Assembly: GCF_030286555.1 (NCBI RefSeq)
Contig: NZ_JASVWF010000003.1
Coordinates: 248,001 to 312,000 of the forward strand
Source of the DNA: Actinomycetospora termitidis
GTDB taxonomy: Bacteria; Actinomycetota; Actinomycetes; Mycobacteriales; Pseudonocardiaceae
Length of the DNA stretch: 64,000 nt
Direction: 5' to 3'
The notes under the pieces were generated by a model. It was given only the letters and a program-made list of their open reading frames with translations, did not search any database and was not told the origin of the DNA. Below are positions 1 to 8,475 of this stretch, piece by piece. The stretch's first letter is position 1. Each line of letters opens with the position of its first letter. The position numbers and the translations under genes are program-made.

Positions 1-342
1 AGCATCGGCACGATCGTCGACGTGCCGGGGCTGCGCGCGGCCCTCGCGTCCGCTCCCGGCCCCGTCGTCGGGGTGTCCCCGATCATCGACGGGCACGCCG
101 TACGCGGGATGGCGGAGCCCTGCCTCGACGCGATCGGCGTGGAGGTCTCGGCCGAGGGCGTCGGGCGGCACTACGGGGCCCGGACGACGGGTGGGCTGCT
201 CGACGGCTGGCTGGTGCACGCCACGGACACCGCGGACGTGCCGGGCGTCGCCGTGCGCTCCGTGCCGCTGCTGATGAGCGACCCGGGGACGACGGCGGCC
301 ATGGTCCGCGAGGCGATCGACCTGGTGGGCCTGGGTGTCTGA
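1..342 (+). CDS. fbiA: 2-phospho-L-lactate transferase FbiA/CofD, C-terminal part (5' end outside window)
   Basis: The frame is open from base 1 and encodes the last 113 residues of a CofD-family protein. The visible start of the fragment ([15 protein letters not shown]) and the closing segment with 'VPLLMSDP' match the C-terminal region of FbiA as I know it. FbiA acts in the cytoplasm in coenzyme F420 synthesis: it attaches a three-carbon phospho-acid (from phosphoenolpyruvate in mycobacteria) to the deazaflavin Fo. The stop overlaps the next gene's GTG start by 8 bases, so fbiA and fbiB are translationally coupled. The N-terminal nucleotide-binding half is not in the window, so completeness cannot be judged. 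Confidence 0.85.
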   Translation, partial: SIGTIVDVPGLRAALASAPGPVVGVSPIIDGHAVRGMAEPCLDAIGVEVSAEGVGRHYGARTTGGLLDGWLVHATDTADVPGVAVRSVPLLMSDPGTTAAMVREAIDLVGLGV

Positions 343-1702
343 GGTCCCCACCGACCACGCCGCCCCTGCGGGCCTCACCGCGTGGGGCGTGCCCGGGCTG
401 CCCGAGTTCCGCCCGGGGGACGACCTCGCCGTCGCGCTCGCCGACGCGCTGCGCGGTCAGGTGGCCCACGGCGACGTCGTCGTCGTGACCTCCAAGGTCT
501 TCTCCAAGGTCGAGGGGCGTCTGGTGGCCGTGCCGCGCGACCCCGGGGAGCGCGACACCGCCCGGCGGAAGCTGATCGACGACGAGACCGTCCGTGTCCT
601 CGCCACGAAGGGCCGCACCAAGATCGTCACGAACCGCCTGGGGATCGTGCAGGCCGCGGCCGGGGTGGACGGGTCGAACGTGGAGACCGACGAGGTGGCG
701 CTGCTGCCGGTCGACCCCGACGGGTCCGCGGCCCGGTTGCGAGCGGACCTGGCGTCGGCGCTGGGCGTCGACGTGGCGGTGGTCGTCACCGACACCATGG
801 GCCGCTGCTGGCGCCTCGGGCAGACCGACGCCGCGATCGGCTCGGCCGGGCTCGTCGCGCTCCACGGGTACGGCGGCGCGATCGACCGGCAGGGCAACGA
901 GCTGCTGGTCACCGAGGTCGCGGTCGCCGACGAGATCGCGGCCGCGGCCGACCTGGTCAAGGGCAAGCTCGGCGGTGTCCCGGTCGCGATCGTGCGCGGG
1001 CTCGACGCCCTGCGCGGCGACGGCCCGACGGCGGGTGGGCTGGTCCGGCCCGTCGAGGAGGACCTGTTCTGGCTCGGCACCGCGGAGGCGATCGCCCGCG
1101 GGCGGCGGGAGGCGGTCCCGGCGCGACGGTCGGTCCGCGCCTTCGCCGCCGACCCGGTCGACGCGGACGCGGTGCGGCGCGCGGTCGCGGCCGGGCTGAC
1201 CGCGCCGGCGCCGCACCACTCGCGGCCGGTGCGGTTCGTGTGGTTGCGCGACCCGACCCGTCGTCGGGACCTGCTCGACGCGATGGGCGCCCGCTGGCGC
1301 GCCGACCTCGAGGCGGACGGGTTCACGTCCGAGCAGGTCTCCCGCCGGCTGGCGCGCGGCGACCTGCTGTACCGCGCCCCGGAGCTCGTCCTGCCCTTCC
1401 TGGTGCGGGGTCCCGACGGCGGGTCCCACGACTATCCCGACGCCCGCCGCTCCGCCGGCGAGGCCACGATGTTCACGGTCGCCGGCGGCGCGGCGGTCCA
1501 GGGGCTGCTGGTGGCGCTGGCGGCGGAGGGCCTCGGGTCGTGCTGGGTCGGGTCGACGATCTTCGCGGCCGACGTCGTGCGGTCCGTGCTGGACCTCCCG
1601 GAGACGTGGGAACCGCTCGGCGCGGTCGCGCTCGGACATCCGGAGCAGGAACCGGAGCCGCGCCCCGAGCCGGCCGTCGACGAGCGGCTGGTCGAGCGGT
1701 GA
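335..1702 (+). CDS. fbiB: Coenzyme F420:L-glutamate ligase FbiB (CofE + nitroreductase fusion)
   Basis: 455 residues, about the length of mycobacterial FbiB (448). Residues ~1-245 are the CofE-type GTP-dependent glutamate ligase domain ('[13 protein letters not shown]', '[13 protein letters not shown]'). Residues ~260-455 are a nitroreductase-fold FMN domain starting near 'RRSVRAF'. In actinobacteria this fusion adds the poly-gamma-glutamate tail to F420-0 and, through the C-terminal domain, reduces dehydro-F420-0. The GTG start is chosen because it overlaps the fbiA stop. The stop overlaps the GTG of the following Nudix gene (GTGA), so the three genes form one operon. A product user, an LLM-family oxidoreductase, lies at 12824-13801. 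Confidence 0.93.
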   Translation: MSEVPTDHAAPAGLTAWGVPGLPEFRPGDDLAVALADALRGQVAHGDVVVVTSKVFSKVEGRLVAVPRDPGERDTARRKLIDDETVRVLATKGRTKIVTNRLGIVQAAAGVDGSNVETDEVALLPVDPDGSAARLRADLASALGVDVAVVVTDTMGRCWRLGQTDAAIGSAGLVALHGYGGAIDRQGNELLVTEVAVADEIAAAADLVKGKLGGVPVAIVRGLDALRGDGPTAGGLVRPVEEDLFWLGTAEAIARGRREAVPARRSVRAFAADPVDADAVRRAVAAGLTAPAPHHSRPVRFVWLRDPTRRRDLLDAMGARWRADLEADGFTSEQVSRRLARGDLLYRAPELVLPFLVRGPDGGSHDYPDARRSAGEATMFTVAGGAAVQGLLVALAAEGLGSCWVGSTIFAADVVRSVLDLPETWEPLGAVALGHPEQEPEPRPEPAVDERLVER

Positions 1703-2217
1703 CCGTCCACGACGACGCGGTCGCGGTGCTGTCGGGCTGGGCCGCGCCCGACGCGGACCAGTCCGCGATCCGCCACGCCCTGCTCGCCTACCTCGCGGCG
1801 TGCCCGGACGCGTGCGCACGGTCGTGCGCCACGGGCCACCTGACCGCGTCCGCGCTGGTCCTGGACGCCGCCGGGGAGCACGCGCTGCTCACGCTGCACC
1901 CGCGGGTCGGGCGCTGGCTGCAGCTCGGCGGGCACATCGAGGCCGACGACCCGACGCTGCGCGACGCGGCGCTCCGCGAGGCGACCGAGGAGTCCGGCAT
2001 CGACGGGCTGACGATCTCCGACGCCCCGGTCCACCTCGACGTCCACCCGGTGACCTGCTCCCTCGGCGTGCCGACCCGCCACCTCGACGTGCGCTACCTG
2101 GTGCGGGCCCCCGAGGGCGCCGTCGCGGTGCGCAGCGACGAGTCCACCGACCTGCGCTGGTGGCCGCTCGCGGAACTGCCCGACGACGTGGCCTTCGGGC
2201 GGTCGCTGCCGACGTAG
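1699..2217 (+). CDS. Nudix hydrolase
   Basis: 172 residues starting at a GTG that overlaps the fbiB stop by 4 bases. The Nudix box lies at about residues 77-101: it begins GGHIE and ends REATEESGI, which fits G-x5-E-x7-REUxEExGU. These residues bind the metal that hydrolyses a nucleoside diphosphate linked to another group. Substrate cannot be read from the sequence; the ~75 residues before the box suggest a house-cleaning or coenzyme-pyrophosphate enzyme rather than MutT. Coupling to fbiB hints at, but does not prove, a link with F420 or flavin metabolism. Confidence 0.85.
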   Translation: MTVHDDAVAVLSGWAAPDADQSAIRHALLAYLAACPDACARSCATGHLTASALVLDAAGEHALLTLHPRVGRWLQLGGHIEADDPTLRDAALREATEESGIDGLTISDAPVHLDVHPVTCSLGVPTRHLDVRYLVRAPEGAVAVRSDESTDLRWWPLAELPDDVAFGRSLPT

Positions 2218-2257
2218 GCGGAACCGTGCGACGCTGGGCGCAGTCGAAGGAGGTGTG

Positions 2258-2803
2258 ATGACCGACTTCCTCGCCTGGCCCCGCGCCGTCCTCACCCTCG
2301 AGGACTGGGAGGCCCTGCCCGACGAGGTGCACCGACGGTGCGAACTCGTCGAAGGAACCCTCCTCGTGACCACCTCGCCCGCGCTCGGGCACCAGCGTGT
2401 CCTCCGCCGGCTGCTCCGTCGGCTCGAGGACGCCCTGCCCGACGGGCTCGAGGTGCTCCCCGGGACCGAACTGCTCTGCGACGCCGGACCGCCCGCGACC
2501 GTCCGGCGGCCCGACCTGGCGGTGTTCCGCGCGGGCCTGCCCGACCGGATGCCGCACCTCCTGCCACCCGACGTCGTGGGGGTGGTGGAGGTCCTCTCCC
2601 CGGGGACGCGGCGAACCGACCGCGTGGCGAAGGTCTACGACTACGCCGAGGCCGGCGTGGGCTGGTACCTCGTCGTCGACCCCGACTGCGCCGCGATGAC
2701 GCTGTTCGTCCTGCCGGCCGACGGTACGGGTCCGTACGACTGCGCCGAGCGCGACGAGCCCGTCGTCGAGCTCCCCGGCGTCGGGGCCGTCAGCCTCGGC
2801 TGA
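2258..2803 (+). CDS. Uma2-family putative restriction-like nuclease (DUF820)
   Basis: 181 residues. The order 'RCELVEGTLLV', 'RRPDLAVF', 'VVEVLSP', then 'KVYDYAEAGVGWYLVVDP' is the usual pattern of the Uma2/DUF820 family, which has a PD-(D/E)XK nuclease fold. The acidic residues in 'RPDLAVF' and 'VVEVLS' would be the metal ligands. The ATG at 2258 is preferred over the GTG at 2255 because AAGGAGG at 2247-2253 is too close to the latter. Such genes occur as scattered singletons in actinobacteria and cyanobacteria; their biological role is unknown. The 3' end overlaps the convergent gene at 2790 by 14 bases. Confidence 0.85.
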   Translation: MTDFLAWPRAVLTLEDWEALPDEVHRRCELVEGTLLVTTSPALGHQRVLRRLLRRLEDALPDGLEVLPGTELLCDAGPPATVRRPDLAVFRAGLPDRMPHLLPPDVVGVVEVLSPGTRRTDRVAKVYDYAEAGVGWYLVVDPDCAAMTLFVLPADGTGPYDCAERDEPVVELPGVGAVSLG

Positions 2804-3305
2804 CCTGCCCGGCCGCGAGCACGTCCCGGGCGTAGGCGGCGACCCCGAGCGCGTGCCGGTCCAGGAGCGCCCCGAGGGTCTCGCCGACATCCGGCCCGGC
2901 GACCGCACGGTGCTGCTCGGCCATCGACCGGGCCGCCGGGGAGTCCACCGCCTCCCCCGACGACCAGGTCCGCGCCCAGGCGAGGCCGAGTTCGTCGAGG
3001 GCCTCGTCCAGGTCCACGGTCTCGCCGAACCCGTCGAGGATCTCCGCCGGGGTGGTGGCGGTCCCGTCCAGCGTGGCGCGGACGGCCGCGACCTGAAGGT
3101 CGATCCGGTCGCGTACCGCCTCGAGGACCGGCACGAGCGCACCCGGGTCCGCCGACCCGTCGTCGGGAAGACCGAGCTCGCGCGCGAGAAGCGTCCGCTG
3201 CAGCTCCACCACGTCCGCGCGGGACCACAGCCCGGGCCGCAGCTCCGTGATCGGCAGCCCACTCGCCCGCGCGACCTCGGCCGCGCTGAACTCGTCCACG
3301 CTCAC
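2790..3305 (-). CDS. Hypothetical protein, possibly with a MerR-like N-terminal helix-turn-helix
   Basis: 171 residues. The start GTG overlaps the stop of the upstream glycosylase gene (GTGA, 3302-3305), so the two are co-translated. The N-terminus reads SAAEVARASGLPITELR followed by 'LWSRADVVELQR', which resembles the DNA-binding part of MerR-type regulators (the 'evA...Gls..tlR' pattern) but is short. The remainder is predicted helical and acidic ('TVDLDEALDELGLAW') with no motif I recognise. The fixed coupling to a DNA-repair glycosylase suggests a regulatory or partner role. Function is not assigned. Confidence 0.6.
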   Translation of the reverse strand: MSVDEFSAAEVARASGLPITELRPGLWSRADVVELQRTLLARELGLPDDGSADPGALVPVLEAVRDRIDLQVAAVRATLDGTATTPAEILDGFGETVDLDEALDELGLAWARTWSSGEAVDSPAARSMAEQHRAVAGPDVGETLGALLDRHALGVAAYARDVLAAGQVSRG

Positions 3306-4234
3306 CACTCCCGGAAGTCGCGCGGCGAGTACCGCGGGCCGAACCGCGGGCGCTTGAACCCGGACGCCTCGATGTAGCGCACCGCGCGCTGGCGCTGCGG
3401 GGCGTAGCAGGCGAGGACCTCGAGCATCCCGGCGTCGTCGAGCTTCCGTCCCACCAGCGCGTAGCCGACGGTCGAGGGGATGTGGAAGTCGCCGACCGAC
3501 ACCGCGTCCGGGTCGCCCCACGCGCGCTGGGCGACCTCCGCGGCGGTCCAGACCCCGATGCCGGGCACCTTGCGCAGCAGAGACCGCCCCTCGACCCCGC
3601 GCAGCTCGACCGCCTTCTCCAGGCGGTGCGCCACCGTGGCGGAGGCGAGGATCGCGCGCCGCCGGGACTGGTCGACGCCGGCCCTGTGCCACTCCCAGTC
3701 CGGGATCGCCTTCGTCTCCCGCGGCGACGGCGGCACCCGCATGCCCTTCGGTGCCGGTCCGGGCGCGGCACCGCCGAAGCGCCAGCAGAGCTCGCGCCAC
3801 GAGCGGTGCGCCTCGGTGCCGGTCACCTTCTGCTCCAGGACCGCCGCGAACAGCTGCTCCCACACCGCGCCGCAGGCGCCGAGGCGCAGCCCGGGCAGCC
3901 GGTGGCGGGCGTCGGCGACGAGGGGATGGTGACCGACGAAGCCGGAGTCGTCGTCGTCCGCCCCCAGCAGCGCGGGCAGGCCGTCGAGCGCCCACTCGGC
4001 GCCGTCGCCCCACGCGTCCGCGACCACCTCCGACCCGACCCGGCGGATCCGCGTGGTCGCCGGGCCGGCCGGCGTCGAGCACACCCGCCAGACGACACCG
4101 GTCTCGTCGATGCGGCACGTCGGATCGCCCCGGCCGTGGCGCAGCGGCCCGATCAGCGCGGGGATGTCCAGCACGTAGCCCGGCGCCCAACGGCGGGTCC
4201 GGGCGGTACCGGTCTCGAGGAGGGCCTCAGCCAC
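3302..4234 (-). CDS. DNA-3-methyladenine glycosylase II-like protein (AlkA/HhH-GPD)
   Basis: 310 residues from the GTG at 4234, which overlaps the preceding gene's stop by 8 bases. The C-terminal half holds a helix-hairpin-helix with 'KVPGIGVWTAAEVAQ' (from about residue 222) followed by 'SVGDFH' with a candidate catalytic Asp near 249. That is the HhH-GPD arrangement of base-excision glycosylases. The N-terminal ~120 residues form the AlkA-like N-domain region. Expected role is removal of alkylated bases from DNA. The substrate range is not readable from sequence. Confidence 0.85.
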   Translation of the reverse strand: MAEALLETGTARTRRWAPGYVLDIPALIGPLRHGRGDPTCRIDETGVVWRVCSTPAGPATTRIRRVGSEVVADAWGDGAEWALDGLPALLGADDDDSGFVGHHPLVADARHRLPGLRLGACGAVWEQLFAAVLEQKVTGTEAHRSWRELCWRFGGAAPGPAPKGMRVPPSPRETKAIPDWEWHRAGVDQSRRRAILASATVAHRLEKAVELRGVEGRSLLRKVPGIGVWTAAEVAQRAWGDPDAVSVGDFHIPSTVGYALVGRKLDDAGMLEVLACYAPQRQRAVRYIEASGFKRPRFGPRYSPRDFREW

Positions 4235-5324
4235 TCCCCGAGAATCGCAGACCGCCGTCCGGGATGCTGAGACCGGGCCAGAGCCGGACGCCGTCGCACA
4301 GCTCGCAGCCGGCACCGACCGTCACGTCGTCGCCGACCACCGCGTCGGTCACCACGGTCTCGTCGCCGATGACCGCGCGCGGGCCGATGACCGAGCGGGT
4401 GACGACGACGTTGTCGCCGATCCGGGCGCCGTCCATCACCACCGAGCCGATGACGCGGGAGCCGTCGCCGACCACGACGTCGTGCCCGAGGGTCGTGCCG
4501 TCGGACACCGAGGCCGTCGCCGCGGTCTTGGCGCCCTCGAGCAGCAGCGCGGTGCCGACCGGGCCGGGCAGCGCCGACGTCGGCGCGATGCCCTGCACCA
4601 GGTCGGCGCAGCCGCGCACGAAGGCGGCCGGGGTGCCGAGGTCGAGCCAGTAGGACGACTCCACGTGACCCTGCAGCCGCCGCCCGTCCCGGAGCAGGCC
4701 CGGGAACGTCTCCCGCTCGACGCTGACCGGCCGCCCCTCGGGGATCGCGTCGATCACCTCGCGGCGGAAGACGTAGCACCCGGCGTTGACCTGGTCCGTC
4801 GGCGGGTTGAGCGTCTTCTCCAGGAACGCCTGGACGCGGCCGGTGTCGTCGGTCGGGACGCAGCCGAAGGCGGTCGGGTCGGGGACGCGCACCAGGTGCA
4901 GCGTCGCGTCGGCGCCCGCGGTCCGGTGCTCGGCGAGGACGGCTCCGAGGTCGACTCCGGACAGGATGTCGCCGTTGAAGACCATGACCTCGTCGTAGGA
5001 GCGGTCCAGCGCGGCCGCCGCGTGCCGGATGCCGCCGCCGGTACCCAGCGGCTCCGGCTCGGGCACGCACTCGATGTCCAGCCCGAAGGCGGACCCGTCG
5101 CCCAGGTACTCCGCGAACACCTCGGCGCGGTAGCTCGTCCCAAGCACCACCCGCCGGATGCCCGCCGCGGCGATCCGCGAGAGCAGGTGGCCGATGAACG
5201 GCACCCCCGCGGTCGGCAGCATCGGTTTCGGCGTCGAGGCGGTCAGCGGGCGCAGTCGGCTCCCCTGACCCCCGACGAGCACGACCGCCGCCGTCCCCTC
5301 GGCCGTTCCCCCCGTGGTCGTCAC
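4227..5324 (-). CDS. NDP-sugar pyrophosphorylase, mannose-1-phosphate guanylyltransferase-like
   Basis: 365 residues, close to the ~359 of the M. tuberculosis Rv3264c product. The nucleotidyltransferase signature G-x-G-x-R-L-x-P-L-T is at residues ~17-38, including 'TPKPMLP'. The uridylyl/guanylyl transferase core runs to ~250 ('NGDIL', 'YVFRREV'). The end (about 255-350) is a left-handed beta-helix of hexapeptide repeats ('VVVGDGSRVIGSVV'). The product would be an activated sugar, probably GDP-mannose, for glycolipids and glycans. The GTG at 5324 is preferred because GGGAGG lies 8-9 bases upstream. It is placed next to wbbL and rmlD as in mycobacteria. Confidence 0.85.
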   Translation of the reverse strand: MTTTGGTAEGTAAVVLVGGQGSRLRPLTASTPKPMLPTAGVPFIGHLLSRIAAAGIRRVVLGTSYRAEVFAEYLGDGSAFGLDIECVPEPEPLGTGGGIRHAAAALDRSYDEVMVFNGDILSGVDLGAVLAEHRTAGADATLHLVRVPDPTAFGCVPTDDTGRVQAFLEKTLNPPTDQVNAGCYVFRREVIDAIPEGRPVSVERETFPGLLRDGRRLQGHVESSYWLDLGTPAAFVRGCADLVQGIAPTSALPGPVGTALLLEGAKTAATASVSDGTTLGHDVVVGDGSRVIGSVVMDGARIGDNVVVTRSVIGPRAVIGDETVVTDAVVGDDVTVGAGCELCDGVRLWPGLSIPDGGLRFSGSG

Positions 5325-5479
5325 GTCCGTGACCTCCCGCTCGCTGTCGTCCTGCCCCGGCGTGACGACGACGTCGCGTCCGGGCGCTAGTCTGACGTGC
5401 ACTCGGCACGACACCGGTCCGGGTCCGCGAGGCCCACCGGCCGGGCCGTAGCCACCGGGATCGGGGCAGGAGCAGCGTG

Positions 5480-5944
5480 GTGGAGCCGTCGAACGCGTGG
5501 GACCGTGCGCAGGAGGCTATCGCCCGTGCGCAGCAACGCAACGCCACGGTGGTGACCCCGGACAGCGCGGAGTCACCCTTCGACGCGTCGGCCACGCAGA
5601 TGATCCCCCAAGCTGCCCTCCGTCCCGGTGACCGTCCGGTCACGCACGGTCGGGTTCCGCGGCCGACGGCCACCCGGCCTGACCGGGACGGGCGTCATCG
5701 TCAGCCGCCCGGCTACGCGCCGCGCGAGCCCGAGACCACCCCGGTCGAGGTGTCCGACCCGACGCTGATGCGGCCCGTGCCGGCCGAGGCGCCCACCGTG
5801 CGCACCTCCGCGACCCGCCCCCCGACGGCACCCTTCCCCGCGCAGGACCACGGGCACGACGCCGGGCCGCGCCCGGACGACGCGCCCACCACGCCGCCGG
5901 TGGGCGTCAAGGTCCCGTTCTGGAAGCGGCTCTTCCGCCGCTGA
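5480..5944 (+). CDS. Hypothetical low-complexity protein with basic C-terminal tail
   Basis: 154 residues from the second of two consecutive GTG codons (5477 and 5480); AGGAG at 5468-5472 fits 5480 better. After a short N-terminal helix ('AWDRAQEAIARAQQR') the chain is rich in Pro, Thr, Arg and Asp and looks disordered. It ends in a basic-aromatic tail, 'VPFWKRLFRR', of the kind that can bind membrane or a partner. It is divergent from the sugar pyrophosphorylase gene (155 bp between starts) and convergent with wbbL. No family recognised. The consistent GC-rich third positions and RBS support it being real. Confidence 0.6.
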   Translation: MEPSNAWDRAQEAIARAQQRNATVVTPDSAESPFDASATQMIPQAALRPGDRPVTHGRVPRPTATRPDRDGRHRQPPGYAPREPETTPVEVSDPTLMRPVPAEAPTVRTSATRPPTAPFPAQDHGHDAGPRPDDAPTTPPVGVKVPFWKRLFRR

Positions 5945-5966
5945 GGGTTCCCGACGTCGGGTCGGG

Positions 5967-6869
5967 TCAGGACGTGCCGCGTGTGCTCCACCGGGCACGC
6001 AGGCCGAGCGCAGTGCGCAGCCCGGCCCGCAGCGGGGCCCACCGCCGCCCGCGGTAGCGGTCGGCGAGGAAGCGGTAGGCGCTGCGGTGGTGCTCGCGCA
6101 GCATCCGGGCCGACGTCGGGTGGTCGGCGTTCGTGGCGTGCCCGCCGGTGTGCACGACCTCCGCATCCGGGACGTAGACGTTGAGCCACCCGGCACGCCC
6201 GAGCCGGTCGCCGAGGTCGACGTCCTCGAAGTACATGAAGAACCGCGGGTCGAACCCGTCGACGGAGTCCCACGCCTCGCGACGCAGCAGCACGCACGAG
6301 CCGGACAGCCAGCCCGCGGTCCGCTCCGCGACCGAACCCTCCTGGCGGTACGAACGCGTCCAGGGGTTCGCCGGCCAGACCGCGCCGAACACCGCGTGGC
6401 CCACCCCGCGCCCGAGCGAGGGGAGCAGACGGGCGGAGGGGTAGACCTCGCCGTCGGTCCGGATCAGCGGCCCGAGCGACCCCGCGCGCGGCCACCGGGC
6501 GGCCGCCTCGAGCAGCAGGTCCAGCGCCTTCGGGCCCAGCACGATGTCGGGGTTGGACACGAGCACCCACCCGACGTCGGCGCCCAGTCCCGCGACCGCG
6601 CGGTTCGACGCGGCCCCGTAGCCGAGGTTCTCGCCCATCGGCAGCAGCTGCGCGCGGCCCCGGGCGGCCTCCGCCTCGGGCACGCCGTCGGTGGAGCCGT
6701 TGTCGGCGAGCACCACGGTCACCGGGCGGGAGGTCGCGTCCTCGAGCGAGTCGAGGAACGCGGGCAGCGAGTCGCCCGGGGAGTAGGTCACCACGACGAC
6801 CGCGAGTCCGTCTCCGTACTGCGCGGTCGAGCTCCGCTGCGCTCCGTCTCCGTCGGGCATGCGCCCCAT
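5967..6869 (-). CDS. wbbL: dTDP-rhamnosyltransferase WbbL-like (GT2)
   Basis: 300 residues, the same size as mycobacterial WbbL (301). It has a GT2 GT-A fold: 'VVVVTYSPG' at the start, 'LADNGSTDG', 'GENLGYGAASNRA', a DxD-like 'SNPDIVL', and 'FFMYFEDVDLGDRLGRAGW' for acceptor and base. WbbL adds L-rhamnose from dTDP-Rha to decaprenyl-PP-GlcNAc at the inner membrane face, making the linker between peptidoglycan and arabinogalactan. rmlD, which makes the donor, lies just upstream on the same strand. An alternative ATG lies four codons in. Confidence 0.9.
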   Translation of the reverse strand: MGRMPDGDGAQRSSTAQYGDGLAVVVVTYSPGDSLPAFLDSLEDATSRPVTVVLADNGSTDGVPEAEAARGRAQLLPMGENLGYGAASNRAVAGLGADVGWVLVSNPDIVLGPKALDLLLEAAARWPRAGSLGPLIRTDGEVYPSARLLPSLGRGVGHAVFGAVWPANPWTRSYRQEGSVAERTAGWLSGSCVLLRREAWDSVDGFDPRFFMYFEDVDLGDRLGRAGWLNVYVPDAEVVHTGGHATNADHPTSARMLREHHRSAYRFLADRYRGRRWAPLRAGLRTALGLRARWSTRGTS

Positions 6870-6905
6870 CCTCGCCGGACCCGAACCGCTGTCGGGAAGG
6901 AGGGT

Positions 6906-7163
6906 CTAGCGGAGGCGTGTCTCGTCGGTGGCGGGCAGCGCGACCGGCCAGTACTGCCACGACCCCGGGCCGAGCCCGCCCGTGTTGGCCGTCCCGGTCG
7001 CGCGATGACCGGTGTTCACGCCGCGGGGCATCTCGGGCTCCTGCGCGCGGCGCACCGCACGATCCATCCGCGACCGGAGGCGGTGCCGCTCACGACATGC
7101 GTCGATCAGGAGCCCCACCGCGACGAGAGCGAGCAGGGCGAGCAGGACCGTCTCCAGCGCCAT
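6906..7163 (-). CDS. Small single-pass membrane protein, unknown
   Basis: 85 residues. One hydrophobic segment at residues ~4-20 (LETVLLALLALVAVGLLI) is followed by a strongly basic helix ('RERHRLRSRMDRAVRRAQ') and a Gly/Thr-rich tail ending 'GSWQYWPVALPATDETRLR'. The topology would be a short periplasmic N-terminus with a cytoplasmic basic tail, or a signal-anchor. It sits between wbbL and rmlD on the same strand, 36 bp before wbbL, so it may be co-transcribed with linker synthesis genes. I know no family for it. Confidence 0.5.
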   Translation of the reverse strand: MALETVLLALLALVAVGLLIDACRERHRLRSRMDRAVRRAQEPEMPRGVNTGHRATGTANTGGLGPGSWQYWPVALPATDETRLR

Positions 7164-7289
7164 GTGAGGTGAACGCGTGGTGCGCCGAGAGGTGACGGTT
7201 CATCGCCGAGATGCCCCGGGAAATCGTCGATCCGGAGTCGGATGATCACGCGCGGCGGCCCGGCGCGCCGGGCGGCCCCGTCGGCCCTG

Positions 7290-8192
7290 TCAGCGGCCGA
7301 GCAGCGCGGGGTGCCGGGTGACCGCCGCGTGCAGGGCCTCGCGCCAGTCGTGCAGCGGCTCGAGCCCGGCCGCCGACCACGCTGCCGGGGAGAGCACCGA
7401 CCAGGCCGGACGCGGTGCCGGACGCGGGAACTGGTCGGTGGTGCAGCCGCGCACCCGCTGCGGGTCCGCCCCCAGCTCCTCGAAGACCGCCCGGGCGAAG
7501 CCGCACCAGGTCGTGGCGCCGCCGCCCGTCGCGTGCAGGGTCCCGGCGGGCGCATCCGAGCGCCCGAGGTCGACCAGGGCGGCCGCGAGGTCGGCGGACC
7601 AGGTCGGGGAGCCGTACTGGTCGTCGACCACGTCGAGGGTGTCGCGCTGGGCGGCCAGGCGGGCCATCGTCGCGACGAAGTTGCTGCCGGTGTCGCCGTA
7701 GACCCAGGCGGTCCGGACGACGTGGTGCGCGTCGAGGGCGTCGCGGACCCGCTGCTCCCCCGCCTCCTTCGTGCGCCCGTAGACGCTGCGGGCGCCGGTG
7801 GGGTCGTCGGGCTCGTAGCCCGTGCCGGGCGGTCCGTCGGGCCCGCGCCCGTCGAAGACGTAGTCGGTGGAGACGTGCACCAGGCGCGCCCCGTGCCGGG
7901 CGCAGGCCGCGGCGAGCAGGCCGGGTGCCTCGGTGTTCACCGCGTACGCGGCCCGGGCGGCGTCGGGGTCGGTCTCGGCGAGGTCGACGGCGGTGAACGC
8001 GGCCGCGTTCAGCAGCACCCGGGGTTCGTCGGTGCCGTCCGCCCACTCCTTCACGGCCGCCTCGACCGCCGCGCCGTCGGCGATGTCGAGGTCGGCGCGC
8101 GTGAAGGCGGAGAACCGCTCACCGCTCGCCGTCAGCACCCGGACGAGGTCGGTCCCCAGGGCCCCCGCCGCTCCCGTCACCATCCACCGCAC
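7290..8192 (-). CDS. rmlD: dTDP-4-dehydrorhamnose reductase RmlD
   Basis: 300 residues. It is an extended SDR with the NAD(P)-binding 'GAAGALGTD' at ~7-15, 'VSTDYVFDG' near 108-115 and the catalytic Tyr138-x3-Lys142 in 'SVYGRTK'. It reduces dTDP-4-keto-L-rhamnose to dTDP-L-rhamnose, the donor used by WbbL. The GTG start at 8192 has GGGAGGAG about 8 bases upstream. It is divergent from the LCP ligase gene, separated by 283 bp. That gap contains a small inverted repeat, CCCGGG-AAA-CCCGGG at 8296-8310, and no other gene I can see. Confidence 0.92.
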   Translation of the reverse strand: MRWMVTGAAGALGTDLVRVLTASGERFSAFTRADLDIADGAAVEAAVKEWADGTDEPRVLLNAAAFTAVDLAETDPDAARAAYAVNTEAPGLLAAACARHGARLVHVSTDYVFDGRGPDGPPGTGYEPDDPTGARSVYGRTKEAGEQRVRDALDAHHVVRTAWVYGDTGSNFVATMARLAAQRDTLDVVDDQYGSPTWSADLAAALVDLGRSDAPAGTLHATGGGATTWCGFARAVFEELGADPQRVRGCTTDQFPRPAPRPAWSVLSPAAWSAAGLEPLHDWREALHAAVTRHPALLGR

Positions 8193-8475
8193 CTGGTGCT
8201 CCTCCCGCCGGTCGTGAAGATCGTTCCCCGGCCCCCACGGCCGGGTGACGCTGTGCCATCCTCCGACGCGCCACGGCGGGTCCGGACGGGTGGTGCCCGG
8301 GAAACCCGGGTGAGGCCGTCTAGCCTGCTCTGCAGGTGCGGGCGTGCGACGACGATGTCTCTCGTGAGGGTCCTCCGGCGACCCCACCCCGCCGGCCCAG
8401 ACCGAACCGACCCGATCCGCCCGACCGAAGGCCCGACCCGCCCCGACCCGACGAGCAGCCCGAGGGGAGACGCCC